Origin: Mycobacteroides abscessus ATCC 19977
GTDB taxonomy: Bacteria; Actinomycetota; Actinomycetes; Mycobacteriales; Mycobacteriaceae
Assembly: GCF_000069185.1 (NCBI RefSeq)
Contig: NC_010397.1
Span: 1,426,001 to 1,490,000, forward strand
Length of the DNA: 64,000 nucleotides
Reading direction: 5' to 3'
Shown here: positions 47,316 to 58,333 of the stretch, piece after piece
Position numbering within the stretch: position 1 is the stretch's first letter
Layout of the letters: every line of letters starts with the position of its first letter
Made by a program: the position numbers and the translations under genes
Notes under the pieces: generated by a model
The model's database searches: none
The model's input: only the letters and a program-made list of their open reading frames with translations
What the model was told of the DNA's origin: nothing

Positions 47316-48239
47316 GTGACCCGACCACGTCCCGCGGTGGCTGCGGCTGCGGCCATGTCCGGAGCCGTCGACCTTTCCGCCCTCAAGCAGCGTGCGCAGG
47401 AGCCTGCGTCCGGTGAGCCTTCGGCCGGCGGCGAATGGACCGTCGAAGTAACCGAAGCGAATCTCGAATCCGAGGTGCTGGCGCAGTCCAACCGGGTGCC
47501 GGTCATCGTGCTATTGGGGTCGCCGCGCAGCGAGGCCTCGGCGGCGCTTGCCGCCACGCTGGGTGACCTGGTGGCCGAGGATCGCGGCACGTGGGCACTC
47601 GCGCGGGTCAATGTCGACACCAATCCGCAGATTGCACAGGTCTTCGGGGTACAGGCGGTACCGACGGTGGTGGCCGTCGCGGCCGGGCGTCCCCTCACCA
47701 GCTTCACGGGACCGCAGCCGGCCGATCAGCTGCGCCGCTGGCTCGATTCGATACTGGATGCGGTGGCAGGCAAGCTGCCCGATGCTCCTGTCTCGGATGA
47801 TGAGGACACCGAGGAGGCTGTCGACCCGGCGCTTGCCGCGGCGCGCGACGCCCTGGATTCCGGAGACTTCGAGGCCGCTCGCACCGCCTACCAGGGCCTG
47901 CTCGACGGCGGTGCTACCGGTGCTGTGGCCGCCGAGGCGACGGCGTCGGTGCGTCAGATCGCCTTCCTGATCCGTGCGACCGGCCAGCCTCAGGACGCGG
48001 TGCTCACCGCCAATGCCGCACCCGGTGATATCGACGCCGGTTTGGCGGCTGCTGACGTGGAAGTGCTTTCCCAGCAGCCGGATTCGGCATTCGACAGGTT
48101 GGTCGCCCTGGTGCGCGGTACCAGCGACGACGACCGGGCCAAGGTACGCGCGCGCCTGCTGGAGTTGTTCGAGCTGTTCGATCCCGCCGATCCCGCCGTG
48201 ATCGCTGGACGCCGCAAGCTCGCCAACGCCCTGTTCTGA
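47316..48239 (+). CDS. Thioredoxin-like TPR co-chaperone (CnoX/YbbN type)
   Basis: 307 residues, corresponding to Rv1324. The thioredoxin fold (about 50-150) has VTEANLESEVLAQSNRVPVI, but the redox CxxC is replaced by SPRS in LLGSPRSEASAA, so it is not an oxidoreductase; the cis-Pro in AVPTVVAV is kept. The C-terminal half is TPR-like helices (ALAAARDALDSGDFEAARTA). In E. coli, CnoX has such a degenerate thioredoxin domain and holds unfolding clients for DnaK and GroEL. GTG start. Confidence 0.87.
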   Translation: MTRPRPAVAAAAAMSGAVDLSALKQRAQEPASGEPSAGGEWTVEVTEANLESEVLAQSNRVPVIVLLGSPRSEASAALAATLGDLVAEDRGTWALARVNVDTNPQIAQVFGVQAVPTVVAVAAGRPLTSFTGPQPADQLRRWLDSILDAVAGKLPDAPVSDDEDTEEAVDPALAAARDALDSGDFEAARTAYQGLLDGGATGAVAAEATASVRQIAFLIRATGQPQDAVLTANAAPGDIDAGLAAADVEVLSQQPDSAFDRLVALVRGTSDDDRAKVRARLLELFELFDPADPAVIAGRRKLANALF

Positions 48240-48264
48240 CCTTTTCGCCCGTGCCGGTTAGGAG

Positions 48265-49719
48265 CTAGGGGAAGCGCTTGGCGCAGGTCTGGTCGTTGCC
48301 CAGTACGCCGATCCGGTAGGCGTCGATGCGGGAGAAGCCCGCCGGCGCCGTTTCACCGTTCACATCGCTGGAAGCTCTACCGCTGGACAGCAATTCGGAG
48401 ACCGCCTCATCGAGGTCGCCGCCGGACAGGATGACCGGTGCGCGCGGGGTCACGATGCCCTTGCCCGCCGCACGTGACGTGAAGTACCCCGTTAGGCAGG
48501 CAGTGCGCAGCCCGGTCATGATGCCCTCGGTCTCCAGCCCGGCGGCCTTCTGCGCCGCCAGCGCGTAGCGCGAGACGATCACGCTGAACGCCGAGTAGTC
48601 GCCATTCACCTGCGCGGAGAACAGGGCACGGTCCGTCGCAGGTTTGGCCATCTTCTGTAGCGCCTGGGGATCCAGCGCGATGGTGTTGTCCTTGGGGCAG
48701 TACGACGCCGGTGCTGTGCCCGAACCGTCGGAACATTTCCCGTCCCCGTAGACGGCCTTGGGCGGATTGTCCATGGGAAACACCTGCGAGGCCGCGGCCA
48801 GCACCGCGCCGATGGTGTCCGGGTTGATGGGCCAGTTGTCGCCGTTGGGGCCCACGCCCAGACCGCGGGGCAGCTCGCCGCGGCGCTTGATGATCTCCTG
48901 GGAGTCGATGCGCTTGCACGCCATGGGGCCGTCGGTGAAACCGAACTGGAAGGCCGACACGCGCTCAAATGCCGAGCCGTGGATGGCCCATTTCTTGCTG
49001 GTGTCGTTGTCGCGGATCGCGATCATCGCGGCCATCACCTTGTTGAGCCCATCGGCGGTGTTGAGGGTAAAGCGGGGTGAATCGCCCTGGGTGACCCAGC
49101 GCAGATAGGACCCGGCGAAACAGTCCGCCTGTTGTTCCTGATTGAGGTCCATCAGGTACTCGACCTGGTCCCTGCTCATTTTCGGATCGTCGATCGGGTT
49201 GATGAGTTGGGCGTGGAACTGGATCGAGTGTCCGTACTCGTGCGCCATCACGGTGTTCATCGCCATATCGCCCATCTGCTTGCGCAGGAACGGGAACAGC
49301 TGTCCGCGATCCCATGCGAACGAGTTGTCCAACGGGCAGAACGCGGCGTTGATGAAGTCGGTCAGGTTGCCCCTGCAGAATTCGAGGTCGTCGTTGTTCT
49401 TGCGCGAGTCGACCGAGATGAGCCGGGACACGGGCCGGAAATTCGCGAACGAATCTCCATAGAACTGCGTCCAGAAGTCCTCGATATCGGCCAGGGACAC
49501 CTTGACGTAATCGTCGATCTCACCGTTGTCGGTGTTCTCGATCTTGCGCTTGGGCACCTGGACTCCGGGCTTCATGCCCGATGGGCCGTCGACCGCCGGC
49601 ATGCCCGCGACCCGCAGGGGATCGGCGTAGATCGACTGAGCTTGCCCACCGAGCGGGCGCCCACACGACGTGATGACCAGCACCAATCCCACCAACAGTG
49701 CTACCCAGCGTTTGGACAT
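48265..49719 (-). CDS. Zinc-metallopeptidase lipoprotein (copy 1)
   Basis: 484 residues. The N-terminus is a lipoprotein signal (ALLVGLVLVITSC, lipobox Cys near 20), so it is anchored outside the cytoplasmic membrane. The zinc site is MAHEYGHSIQFH with the third ligand in EQQADCFAGSYLRW, the pattern of neutral zinc metallopeptidases (PF04228-like). The C-terminal part has SAGDLDEAVSELL-like sequence (LSGGDLDEAVSELL) and PAGFSRIDAYRIGVLGN. A paralogue stands at 56869-58314. It lies 53 bp after glgB on the same strand and may be co-transcribed with glgE-glgB. Confidence 0.87.
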   Translation of the reverse strand: MSKRWVALLVGLVLVITSCGRPLGGQAQSIYADPLRVAGMPAVDGPSGMKPGVQVPKRKIENTDNGEIDDYVKVSLADIEDFWTQFYGDSFANFRPVSRLISVDSRKNNDDLEFCRGNLTDFINAAFCPLDNSFAWDRGQLFPFLRKQMGDMAMNTVMAHEYGHSIQFHAQLINPIDDPKMSRDQVEYLMDLNQEQQADCFAGSYLRWVTQGDSPRFTLNTADGLNKVMAAMIAIRDNDTSKKWAIHGSAFERVSAFQFGFTDGPMACKRIDSQEIIKRRGELPRGLGVGPNGDNWPINPDTIGAVLAAASQVFPMDNPPKAVYGDGKCSDGSGTAPASYCPKDNTIALDPQALQKMAKPATDRALFSAQVNGDYSAFSVIVSRYALAAQKAAGLETEGIMTGLRTACLTGYFTSRAAGKGIVTPRAPVILSGGDLDEAVSELLSSGRASSDVNGETAPAGFSRIDAYRIGVLGNDQTCAKRFP

Positions 49720-49772
49720 CAAGCCACCCCTTTGAAATACGCGAGCGTGCGTTTAGCGCATCCTAATGTTTT

Positions 49773-51980
49773 CTAGAGACGGTCCGAGACGGGTTCTAGC
49801 CAGATGGCAGCGGCCGGCGGCAGTGCCAGCGTGGCAGAGGCGGGGCGACCGTGCCACGGGTTCGCCGAGGCGATGACCTCCCCGAGATTTCCCACGCCGC
49901 CGCCGCGATACTGCAGCGCGTCGGTATTGATGACCTCGCGCCAGCGGCCGGTGAGCGGCAACCCCACGCGGTAGCTGCTGTGCTCGACGCCGGCGAAATT
50001 GAAGATGCATGCCAGCACCGAGCCGTCGTCGCCGAAACGTAGAAAGCTCAGCACGTTGTTGGCCGAGTCATTGGCGTCGATCCATGAATACCCTTGCGGC
50101 GCGGTGTCCTGTGACCACAGTGCGCGGCGCTCTCGGTACACCGTGTTCAGGTCGGCCGTCAGCGCCGCGATTCCCGCCGAGTATCCGTCTTCGCTCAACT
50201 GGAACCAGTCGACACCGCGCTCGTCGGACCATTCGGCGCGTTGCCCGAACTCCTGGCCCATGAACAACAGCTGCTTTCCCGGGTGTGCCCACATGTACGC
50301 CAGTAGGCAGCGAAGTCCGGCAGCCTTGGCATGGCCGTCGCCCGGTATCCGGGTCCATAGTGTGCCCTTGCCGTGCACCACCTCGTCATGACTGATGGGC
50401 AACACGAAATTCTCGCTGAACGCGTACAGCATCGAGAAGGTCATCTCGTGGTGGTGAAAGCTACGGTGGATGGGATCGCGGCCCAGGTACCCCAGGGTGT
50501 CGTGCATCCAGCCCATATTCCATTTCATGGAAAAGCCAAGGCCGCCAAGGCTAGTTGCGCGAGTAACGCCGGGCCAAGAGGTGGACTCCTCGGCCACGGT
50601 GACGATCCCGGGATGCAGCTTGTGCACCGTGGCGTTCATCTCCTGCAGGAACTGGACGGCCTCGAGGTTCTCGCGGCCCCCGTGGATGTTCGGAGTCCAG
50701 CCGCCCTGGGGCCGTGAGTAGTCGAGATAGAGCATCGATGCGACGGCGTCGACACGCAGCCCGTCGATGTGGAACTGGTCGAGCCAGAACAGTGCATTGG
50801 CGACAAGGAAATTGCGTACCTCGGGGCGTCCGAAATCGAAAACATATGTTCCCCAGTCCAGTTGCTCGGCCCGGTGCGGATCGGCGTGTTCATACAGCGG
50901 TGTGCCGTCGAAGCGGGCCAATGCCCAGGCGTCCTTGGGGAAGTGCGCGGGCACCCAATCGACGAGTACCCCGATGCCCGCGCGGTGCAGGGCATCGACC
51001 AGATACCGGAAGTCATCGGGTGTGCCGAGCCGTGAGGTGGGAGCGTAGTACGAGGTCACCTGATACCCCCAGGACCCGCCGAAGGGGTGTTCGGCCACCG
51101 GTAGCAGCTCAACGTGAGTGAAACCTTGTGCCAGTACGTATTCGGTGAGCTCGCGGGCCAGATCTCGATAGTTCAGTCCGGGGCGCCACGATGCCAGATG
51201 CACTTCGTAGGTGCTCATCGGCTCGAATACCGGATTGCGCGAAGCGCGCTGGGACATCCATTCGCCGTCTTCCCAGGAATACGACGTGGTGCTTACCCGC
51301 GACGCGGTGGCCGGCGGCAACTCGGTGGCGAACGCGAAGGGGTCGGCACGGTCGGTCACCGATCCGTCGGCGCCGTGCACGCGGAACTTGTACAGCGCGC
51401 CGAGCGTCATGCCCGGCCAGAACAGCTCCCAGACTCCCGAGGAGCCGAGTGTGCGCATCGGTGCGTCATTTCCGTTCCACCCATTGAAATCACCGATCAC
51501 CGAGACGCCACGCGCATTGGGCGCCCAGACCGCGAAGGAGACGCCGCTGACCTCGCCGTCGGCGGTGACGAAGGACCGCGGATGCGCACCGAGGATCTCC
51601 CAGAGTCGTTCGTGGCGGCCCTCGTTGAACAGGTGCAGGTCCACCTCGCCCAGAGTGGGCAGAAACCGGTAGGCGTCGGCGATGACGAGCGATGTGCCGC
51701 CGTATTCGACATCGAGGCGATAGTCCAAGAGATTCAGGAAGGGCAGCGCCACGGCGAACAGCCCCGAACCAAGGTGCGTCATGTGATGAATCGCGTCACC
51801 GACCACCGCCGCGACGGCACTGGCGCCCGGTTTGAACGCGCGAATGACGGTATATCCCTTGCTCTTCGAGCGCGGATACTCGTGCGCGCCCAGGATTGAA
51901 TGAGGGTTGTGGTGGGTGCCTGCCAGCAGCCGCGCGATGTCCGCGGCATCCGGTTGCAAAGGGGCGGTCGATGGGCTCAC
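49773..51980 (-). CDS. glgB: 1,4-alpha-glucan branching enzyme
   Basis: Adds alpha-1,6 branches to glycogen and to the linear maltosyl chains made by GlgE. 735 residues: N-terminal N1 and CBM48 domains ([20 protein letters not shown]), a GH13 barrel with [10 protein letters not shown], the nucleophile Asp in [17 protein letters not shown], the acid Glu in [13 protein letters not shown] and the third acid in [11 protein letters not shown], then the C-terminal beta domain. GTG start overlaps the glgE stop by four bases. It corresponds to Rv1326c. Confidence 0.97.
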   Translation of the reverse strand: MSPSTAPLQPDAADIARLLAGTHHNPHSILGAHEYPRSKSKGYTVIRAFKPGASAVAAVVGDAIHHMTHLGSGLFAVALPFLNLLDYRLDVEYGGTSLVIADAYRFLPTLGEVDLHLFNEGRHERLWEILGAHPRSFVTADGEVSGVSFAVWAPNARGVSVIGDFNGWNGNDAPMRTLGSSGVWELFWPGMTLGALYKFRVHGADGSVTDRADPFAFATELPPATASRVSTTSYSWEDGEWMSQRASRNPVFEPMSTYEVHLASWRPGLNYRDLARELTEYVLAQGFTHVELLPVAEHPFGGSWGYQVTSYYAPTSRLGTPDDFRYLVDALHRAGIGVLVDWVPAHFPKDAWALARFDGTPLYEHADPHRAEQLDWGTYVFDFGRPEVRNFLVANALFWLDQFHIDGLRVDAVASMLYLDYSRPQGGWTPNIHGGRENLEAVQFLQEMNATVHKLHPGIVTVAEESTSWPGVTRATSLGGLGFSMKWNMGWMHDTLGYLGRDPIHRSFHHHEMTFSMLYAFSENFVLPISHDEVVHGKGTLWTRIPGDGHAKAAGLRCLLAYMWAHPGKQLLFMGQEFGQRAEWSDERGVDWFQLSEDGYSAGIAALTADLNTVYRERRALWSQDTAPQGYSWIDANDSANNVLSFLRFGDDGSVLACIFNFAGVEHSSYRVGLPLTGRWREVINTDALQYRGGGVGNLGEVIASANPWHGRPASATLALPPAAAIWLEPVSDRL

Positions 51981-54058
51981 GGGCGGTACACCAGCTGCGT
52001 TCGTACGGGTTCGCGAACCTGCGGCAGGTTGAGGATGTGCGCTACGGCCTTGGGCGGATCGAGCCGCACGTAGTTGGCTTGGCCCCAGCGGTATTGCTCA
52101 CCGGTGAGCTCATCACGTACCCAAAAGGTCTCGTGCCAGTCGAGGCCGAGCGCGGGCAGGTCAACCCAGAGGGTGCCGTCCTCGGGGCCGAACGGGTTGA
52201 GGTTCACGACGACCAGAACCGCGTCACCGGTGACCGGATCGAACTTGGAGTACGCGAGCAGCGCGTCATTCTCGACATGGTGGAAGGTGATGTTGCGCAG
52301 CTGGTGCAGAGCGGGGTGCAATCGCCGGATCTCGTTGAGCCGGGTGATGAACGGCTCCAATGACTCGCCACGCGCCGCGGCCCCCTTGTAGTCACGAGGC
52401 CGCAGCTGATACTTCTCCGAGTCGAGGTATTCCTCGCTGCCGTCACGCAGGGGAACATGTTCGTAGAGTTCGTATCCGGAGTACACGCCCCAGGTGGGGC
52501 TCAGGGTGCCGGCCAGGACCGCGCGGATGGCGAACATGCCCGGACCGCCGTGCTGCAAGCTGGCGTGCAGGATGTCCGGGGTGTTTACGAAGAGATTCGG
52601 GCGCGCCTGGTCGGCCTGTGCGGCGATTTCCCGTCCGAAGTCGGCGATCTCGGATTTTCCGGTGCGCCAGGTGAAGTAGGTATACGACTGGGTGAAGCCA
52701 AGCCGCGCCAGCCCGTAGAGCCGGGCCGGGCGTGTGAAGGCCTCCGAGAGGAAGAGGACGTCGGGGTCGGCGGCTTTGACCTCGCCGATCAGCCACTGCC
52801 AGAAGTCGGGTGGCTTGGTATGAGGGTTGTCCACCCGGAATATCTTGACGCCGTGGGAAATCCAGTGCTGAACCACCCGCAGTACCTCGGTGTAGAGGCC
52901 CGCCGGATCTGTGTCGAAGTTCAGCGGGTAGATGTCCTGGTACTTCTTCGGAGGGTTCTCCGCGTAGGCGATGGTCCCGTCGGGAAGCTCGGTGAACCAC
53001 TCGGGATGCGCGCGCACCCACGGGTGATCGGGTGCGCACTGCAATGCGAGGTCCAGCGCAACCTCCAGACCCAGCTTCTGTGCGGTGGCGATGAACCGAT
53101 CGAAGTCCTTGAGGGTGCCGAGCTCGGGATGGATGGCGTCGTGACCACCGGCGACGCTGCCGATCGCCCACGGTGAGCCCACCTCGCCGGGTTCGGAGAT
53201 CGGATTATTGTTGCGGCCCTTGCGGTTTACCTCGCCGATTGGATGAATCGGCGGCAGGTACACCACGTCGAATCCCATGGCAGCGACGCGGGCCAGATCT
53301 GCGGCGGCGGTCGCCAGGGTGCCGTGCATCGGGCGTCCGTCCGGTCCGACGCCACCGGTGGAACGCGGGAACAGCTCGTACCACGCGCCGTACAGTGCGC
53401 GGGTGCGGTCCACCCAGATGCCGTACTGGGTGCCCCGGGTGAGCAAATCGCGCAGCGGGAATTCGTCGAGCAGCCCGAGCGCCTCCACGGACAGCGCGTG
53501 CTGAAAACGTACGCCCGGATCGTTGTCGGTGCGCAGTGCGTCCGCGGAATCCAGCAGTGGCTGGCGCCGCTTGCGTGGCACGCCGGTGGCGGCCCGCTCG
53601 AACAATCGCGCACCGATCTCCAGATCGTTGGCCAATTCGGCGGCACCCTGGCCGGCTTCCAACTTGGCGGCGACGTTGTGGCGCCAGGTAGCGACCGGAT
53701 CACCCCACCCGTCGACCCGGAAGGTCCACAGTCCCTCGCGGTCCGGCACGAAGTTCGCGTGAAACCGGTCGAGCGCCCCGCCCGGCTGCATCGGGATATG
53801 CACCGGCTTGATGCGTGCCGCGTTCTTGTCCCTGTCGCGAGGGGCCGATATGCGGCGCAGCGGTCCCTCGGCGAGCTGGGGGTAGCTGGGTCCGAGGCAT
53901 CGCACCACCAGGGTTGCGGCGACGGCGTCATGGCCTTCCCGCCAGACGGTCGCCGCCACCGGCACAACCTCGCCGACGACGGCCTTGGCCGGATAGCGTC
54001 CACCCGCGATCACGGGGGCGACATCGTCGATGCCTATGCGTCCGGTCACCACGTCCAC
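51977..54058 (-). CDS. glgE: Alpha-1,4-glucan:maltose-1-phosphate maltosyltransferase
   Basis: Extends alpha-glucan with maltose-1-phosphate made from trehalose or ADP-glucose. 693 residues: N-terminal domains ([20 protein letters not shown]), the GH13_3 barrel with [20 protein letters not shown], the nucleophile Asp in [17 protein letters not shown], the Glu in [17 protein letters not shown], and [15 protein letters not shown]. Toxic maltose-1-phosphate accumulates if it is lost in M. tuberculosis. Coupled to glgB by overlap and divergent from glgP. Confidence 0.97.
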   Translation of the reverse strand: MDVVTGRIGIDDVAPVIAGGRYPAKAVVGEVVPVAATVWREGHDAVAATLVVRCLGPSYPQLAEGPLRRISAPRDRDKNAARIKPVHIPMQPGGALDRFHANFVPDREGLWTFRVDGWGDPVATWRHNVAAKLEAGQGAAELANDLEIGARLFERAATGVPRKRRQPLLDSADALRTDNDPGVRFQHALSVEALGLLDEFPLRDLLTRGTQYGIWVDRTRALYGAWYELFPRSTGGVGPDGRPMHGTLATAAADLARVAAMGFDVVYLPPIHPIGEVNRKGRNNNPISEPGEVGSPWAIGSVAGGHDAIHPELGTLKDFDRFIATAQKLGLEVALDLALQCAPDHPWVRAHPEWFTELPDGTIAYAENPPKKYQDIYPLNFDTDPAGLYTEVLRVVQHWISHGVKIFRVDNPHTKPPDFWQWLIGEVKAADPDVLFLSEAFTRPARLYGLARLGFTQSYTYFTWRTGKSEIADFGREIAAQADQARPNLFVNTPDILHASLQHGGPGMFAIRAVLAGTLSPTWGVYSGYELYEHVPLRDGSEEYLDSEKYQLRPRDYKGAAARGESLEPFITRLNEIRRLHPALHQLRNITFHHVENDALLAYSKFDPVTGDAVLVVVNLNPFGPEDGTLWVDLPALGLDWHETFWVRDELTGEQYRWGQANYVRLDPPKAVAHILNLPQVREPVRTQLVYRP

Positions 54059-54226
54059 CGTAGTAGACGGGCCCCTGCCGCGCGGGATAGCAGCGGCTAC
54101 CGAACCCTCGGCGACACGCCCGCCCGTGGCGGAAACGTGCGATACGGAACCGCCACCACGCGGCGTGTCGGCGGGGAATTGCCGCAGGGCATGCGCTCAC
54201 CCGAAATCTCAGTAAGGTTCTGAAGG

Positions 54227-56857
54227 GTGAAAGCCCTACGTCGATTCACGGTTCGAGCCCATCTTCCGGAGCGGTTGGCGGCGCTGGGTGAGTTGTCCAA
54301 CAACCTGCGCTGGTCCTGGCACCAGCCCACCCGGGATCTCTTCGCCGATATAGATCACCAGCTCTGGGAGCAGACCAACCACGACCCCGTCGCGGTGATG
54401 GGGTCGGTACCGGCGCAGCGGCTCGATGAGCTGGCCGCCGATGACGGCTTTGTCGACAGGGTGGCGGCCCTCGCAGGAGATCTACACGACTATCTCAGTA
54501 GGCCGATGTGGTACCAGCGCCAGCAGGAGCGCAACGACGAGGAGGGCGATGAGGGCGGAGCATTACCCGCGGCGATCGCATATTTCTCGATGGAGTTCGG
54601 CGTCTCCGAGGTGTTACCGAACTACTCCGGTGGTTTGGGCATCCTCGCCGGCGATCACCTCAAGGCCGCGTCCGATCTGGGTCTGCCGCTCGTCGCGGTG
54701 GGGCTGCACTACCGGTCCGGCTACTTCCGGCAGTCGCTGACCGCCGATGGCTGGCAGACCGAGCAGTACCCGCTCATCGACCCCGCCGGCCTGCCCTTGC
54801 GGTTGCTGGCGCATGAGGATGGCACCCCCATCCTGATCACGGTCCCGATGCCGCAGGACCGGGTGCTCTCGGCCCGCATCTGGATTGCCCAGGTGGGCCG
54901 GATTCCCTTGCTGCTCTTGGATTCCGACATCGCCGAGAACGACCGGGAGCTGCGTTACGTCACCGACCGGCTGTACGGCGGTGATCAGGATCACCGCATC
55001 AAACAGGAGATCCTGGCCGGTATCGGTGGCGTGCGTGCCATCCGCGCATATGTCGCGTCGAGTGCTTCTGGGCCGGATGCGCCGTCACCCGAGGTGTTTC
55101 ACACCAACGAAGGGCATGCGGGATTCCTGGGGCTGGAGCGCATCCGGGAATACATCGGACAGCAGGGGCTGGATGTCGAAACGGCCTTGACCGTGGTGCG
55201 ATCCAGTACCGTATTCACCACGCACACACCGGTTCCGGCGGGCATCGACCGATTCCCCGTGGACCTGGTGCGCCGGTACTTCGGGGAATCCGGAGATTCC
55301 ACCTTGCTGCCCGGCGTGCCGGTGGATCGCATCATCGCGCTGGGCGCGGAGGATGATCCCTCCACCTTCAACATGGCCCACATGGGACTGCGACTGGCCC
55401 AGCGTGCCAACGGCGTATCACTGCTGCACGGCCAGGTGAGCCGGTCGATGTTCAACGGCCTCTGGCCGTCCTTCGATGCCGCGGAGGTTCCCATCGGCTC
55501 GATCACCAATGGTGTCCACGCGCCCACGTGGGCGGCGCCACAATGGCTGGAGCTCGGCCAACAACTGGTCGGTGCCGAGGCGTTCAACGACGCCAGCGGA
55601 TGGGAGCGGATCCACGAAGTCGATCCCGGGCACATCTGGTGGATCCGGTCGCAGCTGCGCGAGCAGCTGATTCAGGATGTGCGTCGGCGGATACGGGCAT
55701 CGTGGCTGCAACGCGGTGCCGCCGAGGCCGAATTGGGTTGGGTGGATAGCGCCTTCGACCCGGGAGTGCTGACCATCGGCTTCGCGCGCCGGGTGCCCAC
55801 GTACAAGCGGCTCACGCTGATGCTGCGCAATCCGGACCGGCTGCGTGAGCTGCTTCTCGATGAGCAGCATCCGGTGCAGCTCATCGTGGCCGGCAAGTCG
55901 CATCCCGCCGATGACGGCGGCAAGGGACTCATCCAACAGATCGTGAGATTCGCCGATCAAGCCGATGTGCGGCATCGCATCACTTTCCTGCCGGACTACG
56001 ACATGTCGATGGCCCGGTATCTGTACTTCGGCTGCGATGTGTGGCTGAACAATCCGTTGCGTCCGCTGGAGGCGTGCGGAACTTCCGGGATGAAGAGCGC
56101 ACTCAACGGCGGACTCAACCTGTCCATTCGCGATGGCTGGTGGGACGAGTGGTACGACGGCGAGAACGGCTGGGAAATACCGACCGCCGAGGGTGTAACC
56201 GACGACCACCGCCGTGACGATCTGGAGGCCGCCGCACTGTACGAGCTGCTCGAACAGAAGGTGGCGCCCAAGTTCTACGAACGCGATGAGCACGGTACGC
56301 CACAGCGGTGGGTCGAGATGGTTCGCCACACGCTGGAGAAGCTGGGACCGAAGGTGCTGGCATCCAGGATGGTTCGCGATTACACCGTCGGTTACTACGC
56401 TCCTGCGGCCAAGTCGCTGCGCGCCACGGTCGGGGCTGACGGCTCGTTTGCCCCGGCTAAGGAACTGGCGCGTTATCGCGAACGGGTGCAACAGGTCTGG
56501 CCGTCCCTGGTCATCACCGAGGTTGACAGTTCGGGCTTGCCGGACACCCCATTGCTGGGATCGCCGCTGACGCTCACCGCCTCGGTGCAGCTCGCCGGGC
56601 TGGCGCCCGCGGAGGTCGCGGTGCAAGCCGTCATCGGGCGCGTCGACCTTGACGACAAGCTCTCCGATTCGGAGATCGTGCCGATGGTGCACACCGGAAG
56701 CCGCGGCGACGGCGTGGAGACTTTCTCCACCACCACAACGTTGCCGGTCTCGGGGTCCGTGGGCTACACGGTCCGGGTACTGCCGCATCACCCGCTGTTG
56801 GCAAGCGACAGCGAGCTGGGCCTGGCCGTGTTGGCCGCCAGCGACCTGGAGCACTAG
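54227..56857 (+). CDS. glgP: Alpha-glucan phosphorylase
   Basis: Releases glucose-1-phosphate from alpha-glucan ends, the degradative partner of glgE-glgB. 876 residues of the shorter GT35 class: N-terminal DUF3417 (NNLRWSWHQPTRDLFADID), AYFSMEFGVSEVLPNYSGGL, FHTNEGHAGFLGLERI, ITNGVHAPTW, and the PLP-binding lysine in EACGTSGMKSALNGGLNL. A C-terminal beta domain of about 90 residues ends it. GTG start, with GAAGG right against it; a leaderless transcript is possible. Corresponds to Rv1328. Confidence 0.96.
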   Translation: MKALRRFTVRAHLPERLAALGELSNNLRWSWHQPTRDLFADIDHQLWEQTNHDPVAVMGSVPAQRLDELAADDGFVDRVAALAGDLHDYLSRPMWYQRQQERNDEEGDEGGALPAAIAYFSMEFGVSEVLPNYSGGLGILAGDHLKAASDLGLPLVAVGLHYRSGYFRQSLTADGWQTEQYPLIDPAGLPLRLLAHEDGTPILITVPMPQDRVLSARIWIAQVGRIPLLLLDSDIAENDRELRYVTDRLYGGDQDHRIKQEILAGIGGVRAIRAYVASSASGPDAPSPEVFHTNEGHAGFLGLERIREYIGQQGLDVETALTVVRSSTVFTTHTPVPAGIDRFPVDLVRRYFGESGDSTLLPGVPVDRIIALGAEDDPSTFNMAHMGLRLAQRANGVSLLHGQVSRSMFNGLWPSFDAAEVPIGSITNGVHAPTWAAPQWLELGQQLVGAEAFNDASGWERIHEVDPGHIWWIRSQLREQLIQDVRRRIRASWLQRGAAEAELGWVDSAFDPGVLTIGFARRVPTYKRLTLMLRNPDRLRELLLDEQHPVQLIVAGKSHPADDGGKGLIQQIVRFADQADVRHRITFLPDYDMSMARYLYFGCDVWLNNPLRPLEACGTSGMKSALNGGLNLSIRDGWWDEWYDGENGWEIPTAEGVTDDHRRDDLEAAALYELLEQKVAPKFYERDEHGTPQRWVEMVRHTLEKLGPKVLASRMVRDYTVGYYAPAAKSLRATVGADGSFAPAKELARYRERVQQVWPSLVITEVDSSGLPDTPLLGSPLTLTASVQLAGLAPAEVAVQAVIGRVDLDDKLSDSEIVPMVHTGSRGDGVETFSTTTTLPVSGSVGYTVRVLPHHPLLASDSELGLAVLAASDLEH

Positions 56858-56868
56858 CGGCGCGATCA

Positions 56869-58314
56869 TCACCCGTAGCGGGTGAGGCAGCGGTCGGTGG
56901 TTCCGGCCACGCCGTCGCGGAAGGCATCGATCCGGGAGAAGCCGGCCGGAATGGTGACCCCGTTGACATCGCTGGCGACCATGCCGTTGGTCAGCAGGCC
57001 CGATACCGCTTCGTCCAGGTCTCCGGCGCTGAGCACCACTGGGTTCGGTTCCTGGGTGGGTGTCGTGGGCTTGGCCAGCGCGGCCGACGCGACGCCTGTC
57101 AGGCAGGCGGCGCGTAACGCGCTCTGCCCGTTGTCCAGTGGTAGACCGTGCTGGTTCTCGACCGCCAGCGCGTAGCGCGAGATGACCACCGAAAAAGCGG
57201 TGAAGTCGCCGGTTATCTGCCCCTGGTCGTGCGTGGGCTGCGCCAGATCGGTCAGTCGTCGCAGATCAAGGGCAACGGTGTTGGAGATCGGGCAGTAGAT
57301 CGCAGGCGGGGATGCCACCCGGCGGCCCGGCTCATCGCAGGCGGCTCCCGACACGGTGAGGCGTGGTGCGGTGGTCCCGTTGGTCGGGTAAACCGACTTG
57401 AGCACCGTCATCAGGGTGCGCAAGGTATCGACGGAGATCGGTATCTGCGTCGATACGCCGGATGGCGGGCTCACGGGCAGTCCGCCGCGCCGCTTGGTGA
57501 TTTCGGCCATGTCGATCCGGGTGCATTCGGCCGCACCGTCGATGAATCCGTGTTGAAACGCCGAGACCCGTTCGAATGCGGATCCGTGTGAGTCGACGAT
57601 GTCGCCGATCTCGATCGGGTCGTCGCGAAAGGCGATGAGCGCCGCGATGACCTTATTGAGGCCATCGCCGGTGCTGAGTGTGAATCGCGGCGAGTTGTTC
57701 TGCGCCACCCAGCGCAAATAGGTGCCTGCGAGGCAATCGGCCATCTGCTCACCGACCAGCGTCTGTGTCCGCGAATCGACCATCTCCGATTGGTGTGCGA
57801 CGGCGTGCCCGTACTCATGGGCCAGCGTCATCGGCACCGCCATGGTCCCGAACATCCGCACGAGTTTGGGCAGTAGCGCGCCTCGGTCCCAGCCGAGAGC
57901 GTTCTGGTTGATGCAGTAGCCGGCGTTGTCGAATCCGGTTGTGGGATTACCGCAGAATTCGCCGGTGTTCGGGCCGGTGCTGTCCCATGACATCAACGAC
58001 TGGACAGGGTGAAACGTGGCCCAGAATGTCTTCGGGTAAGCCTCTTGCCAGAAGTCCTCGATGTCCGCGATCGCATTGACCGCGAGCCGGTCCATCTGGC
58101 CGCTGTCGGTGCCGCGCACCGCCCTGTCGGCCGATGTGGGGTGTGGCCGCAGCCCGGAAGGGCCGTCGACGACCGGGAGCCCGGCGATTTGGTAGGCATT
58201 CCCGAGCTGCGAAACCGGGGTGCCGTCAACGGTATTGGCACACCCGGCCAGACCCAGGACACAGCAGGCCAGGATTGTCGTCGACGTGTGAAACCACCTG
58301 AGCGGGATCGACAT
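56869..58314 (-). CDS. Zinc-metallopeptidase lipoprotein (copy 2)
   Basis: 481 residues, a clear paralogue of 48265-49719. Lipoprotein signal with TILACCVLGLAGC; zinc site LAHEYGHAVAHQ and GEQMADCLAGTYLRW. Shared blocks with copy 1 include NSPRFTL, DGLNKV, SAFERVSAFQ, KRRG, FSV, SRYALA, LDEAVS and PAGFSRIDA. The ATG (MSIPLRWFH) is 20 bases after the dinG stop, so it is probably the last gene of the pncB-tetR-pncA-dinG cluster. Convergent with glgP. Confidence 0.87.
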   Translation of the reverse strand: MSIPLRWFHTSTTILACCVLGLAGCANTVDGTPVSQLGNAYQIAGLPVVDGPSGLRPHPTSADRAVRGTDSGQMDRLAVNAIADIEDFWQEAYPKTFWATFHPVQSLMSWDSTGPNTGEFCGNPTTGFDNAGYCINQNALGWDRGALLPKLVRMFGTMAVPMTLAHEYGHAVAHQSEMVDSRTQTLVGEQMADCLAGTYLRWVAQNNSPRFTLSTGDGLNKVIAALIAFRDDPIEIGDIVDSHGSAFERVSAFQHGFIDGAAECTRIDMAEITKRRGGLPVSPPSGVSTQIPISVDTLRTLMTVLKSVYPTNGTTAPRLTVSGAACDEPGRRVASPPAIYCPISNTVALDLRRLTDLAQPTHDQGQITGDFTAFSVVISRYALAVENQHGLPLDNGQSALRAACLTGVASAALAKPTTPTQEPNPVVLSAGDLDEAVSGLLTNGMVASDVNGVTIPAGFSRIDAFRDGVAGTTDRCLTRYG

Positions 58315-58333
58315 GGCCGTCTCTCTGTAGTGG

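Noticed and set aside
48265..49719. Open frames of up to 214 codons on the plus strand opposite the metallopeptidase
   Set aside because: They are the antisense of a gene with a lipobox, a zinc motif and a paralogue; the plus-strand translation lacks any such support.
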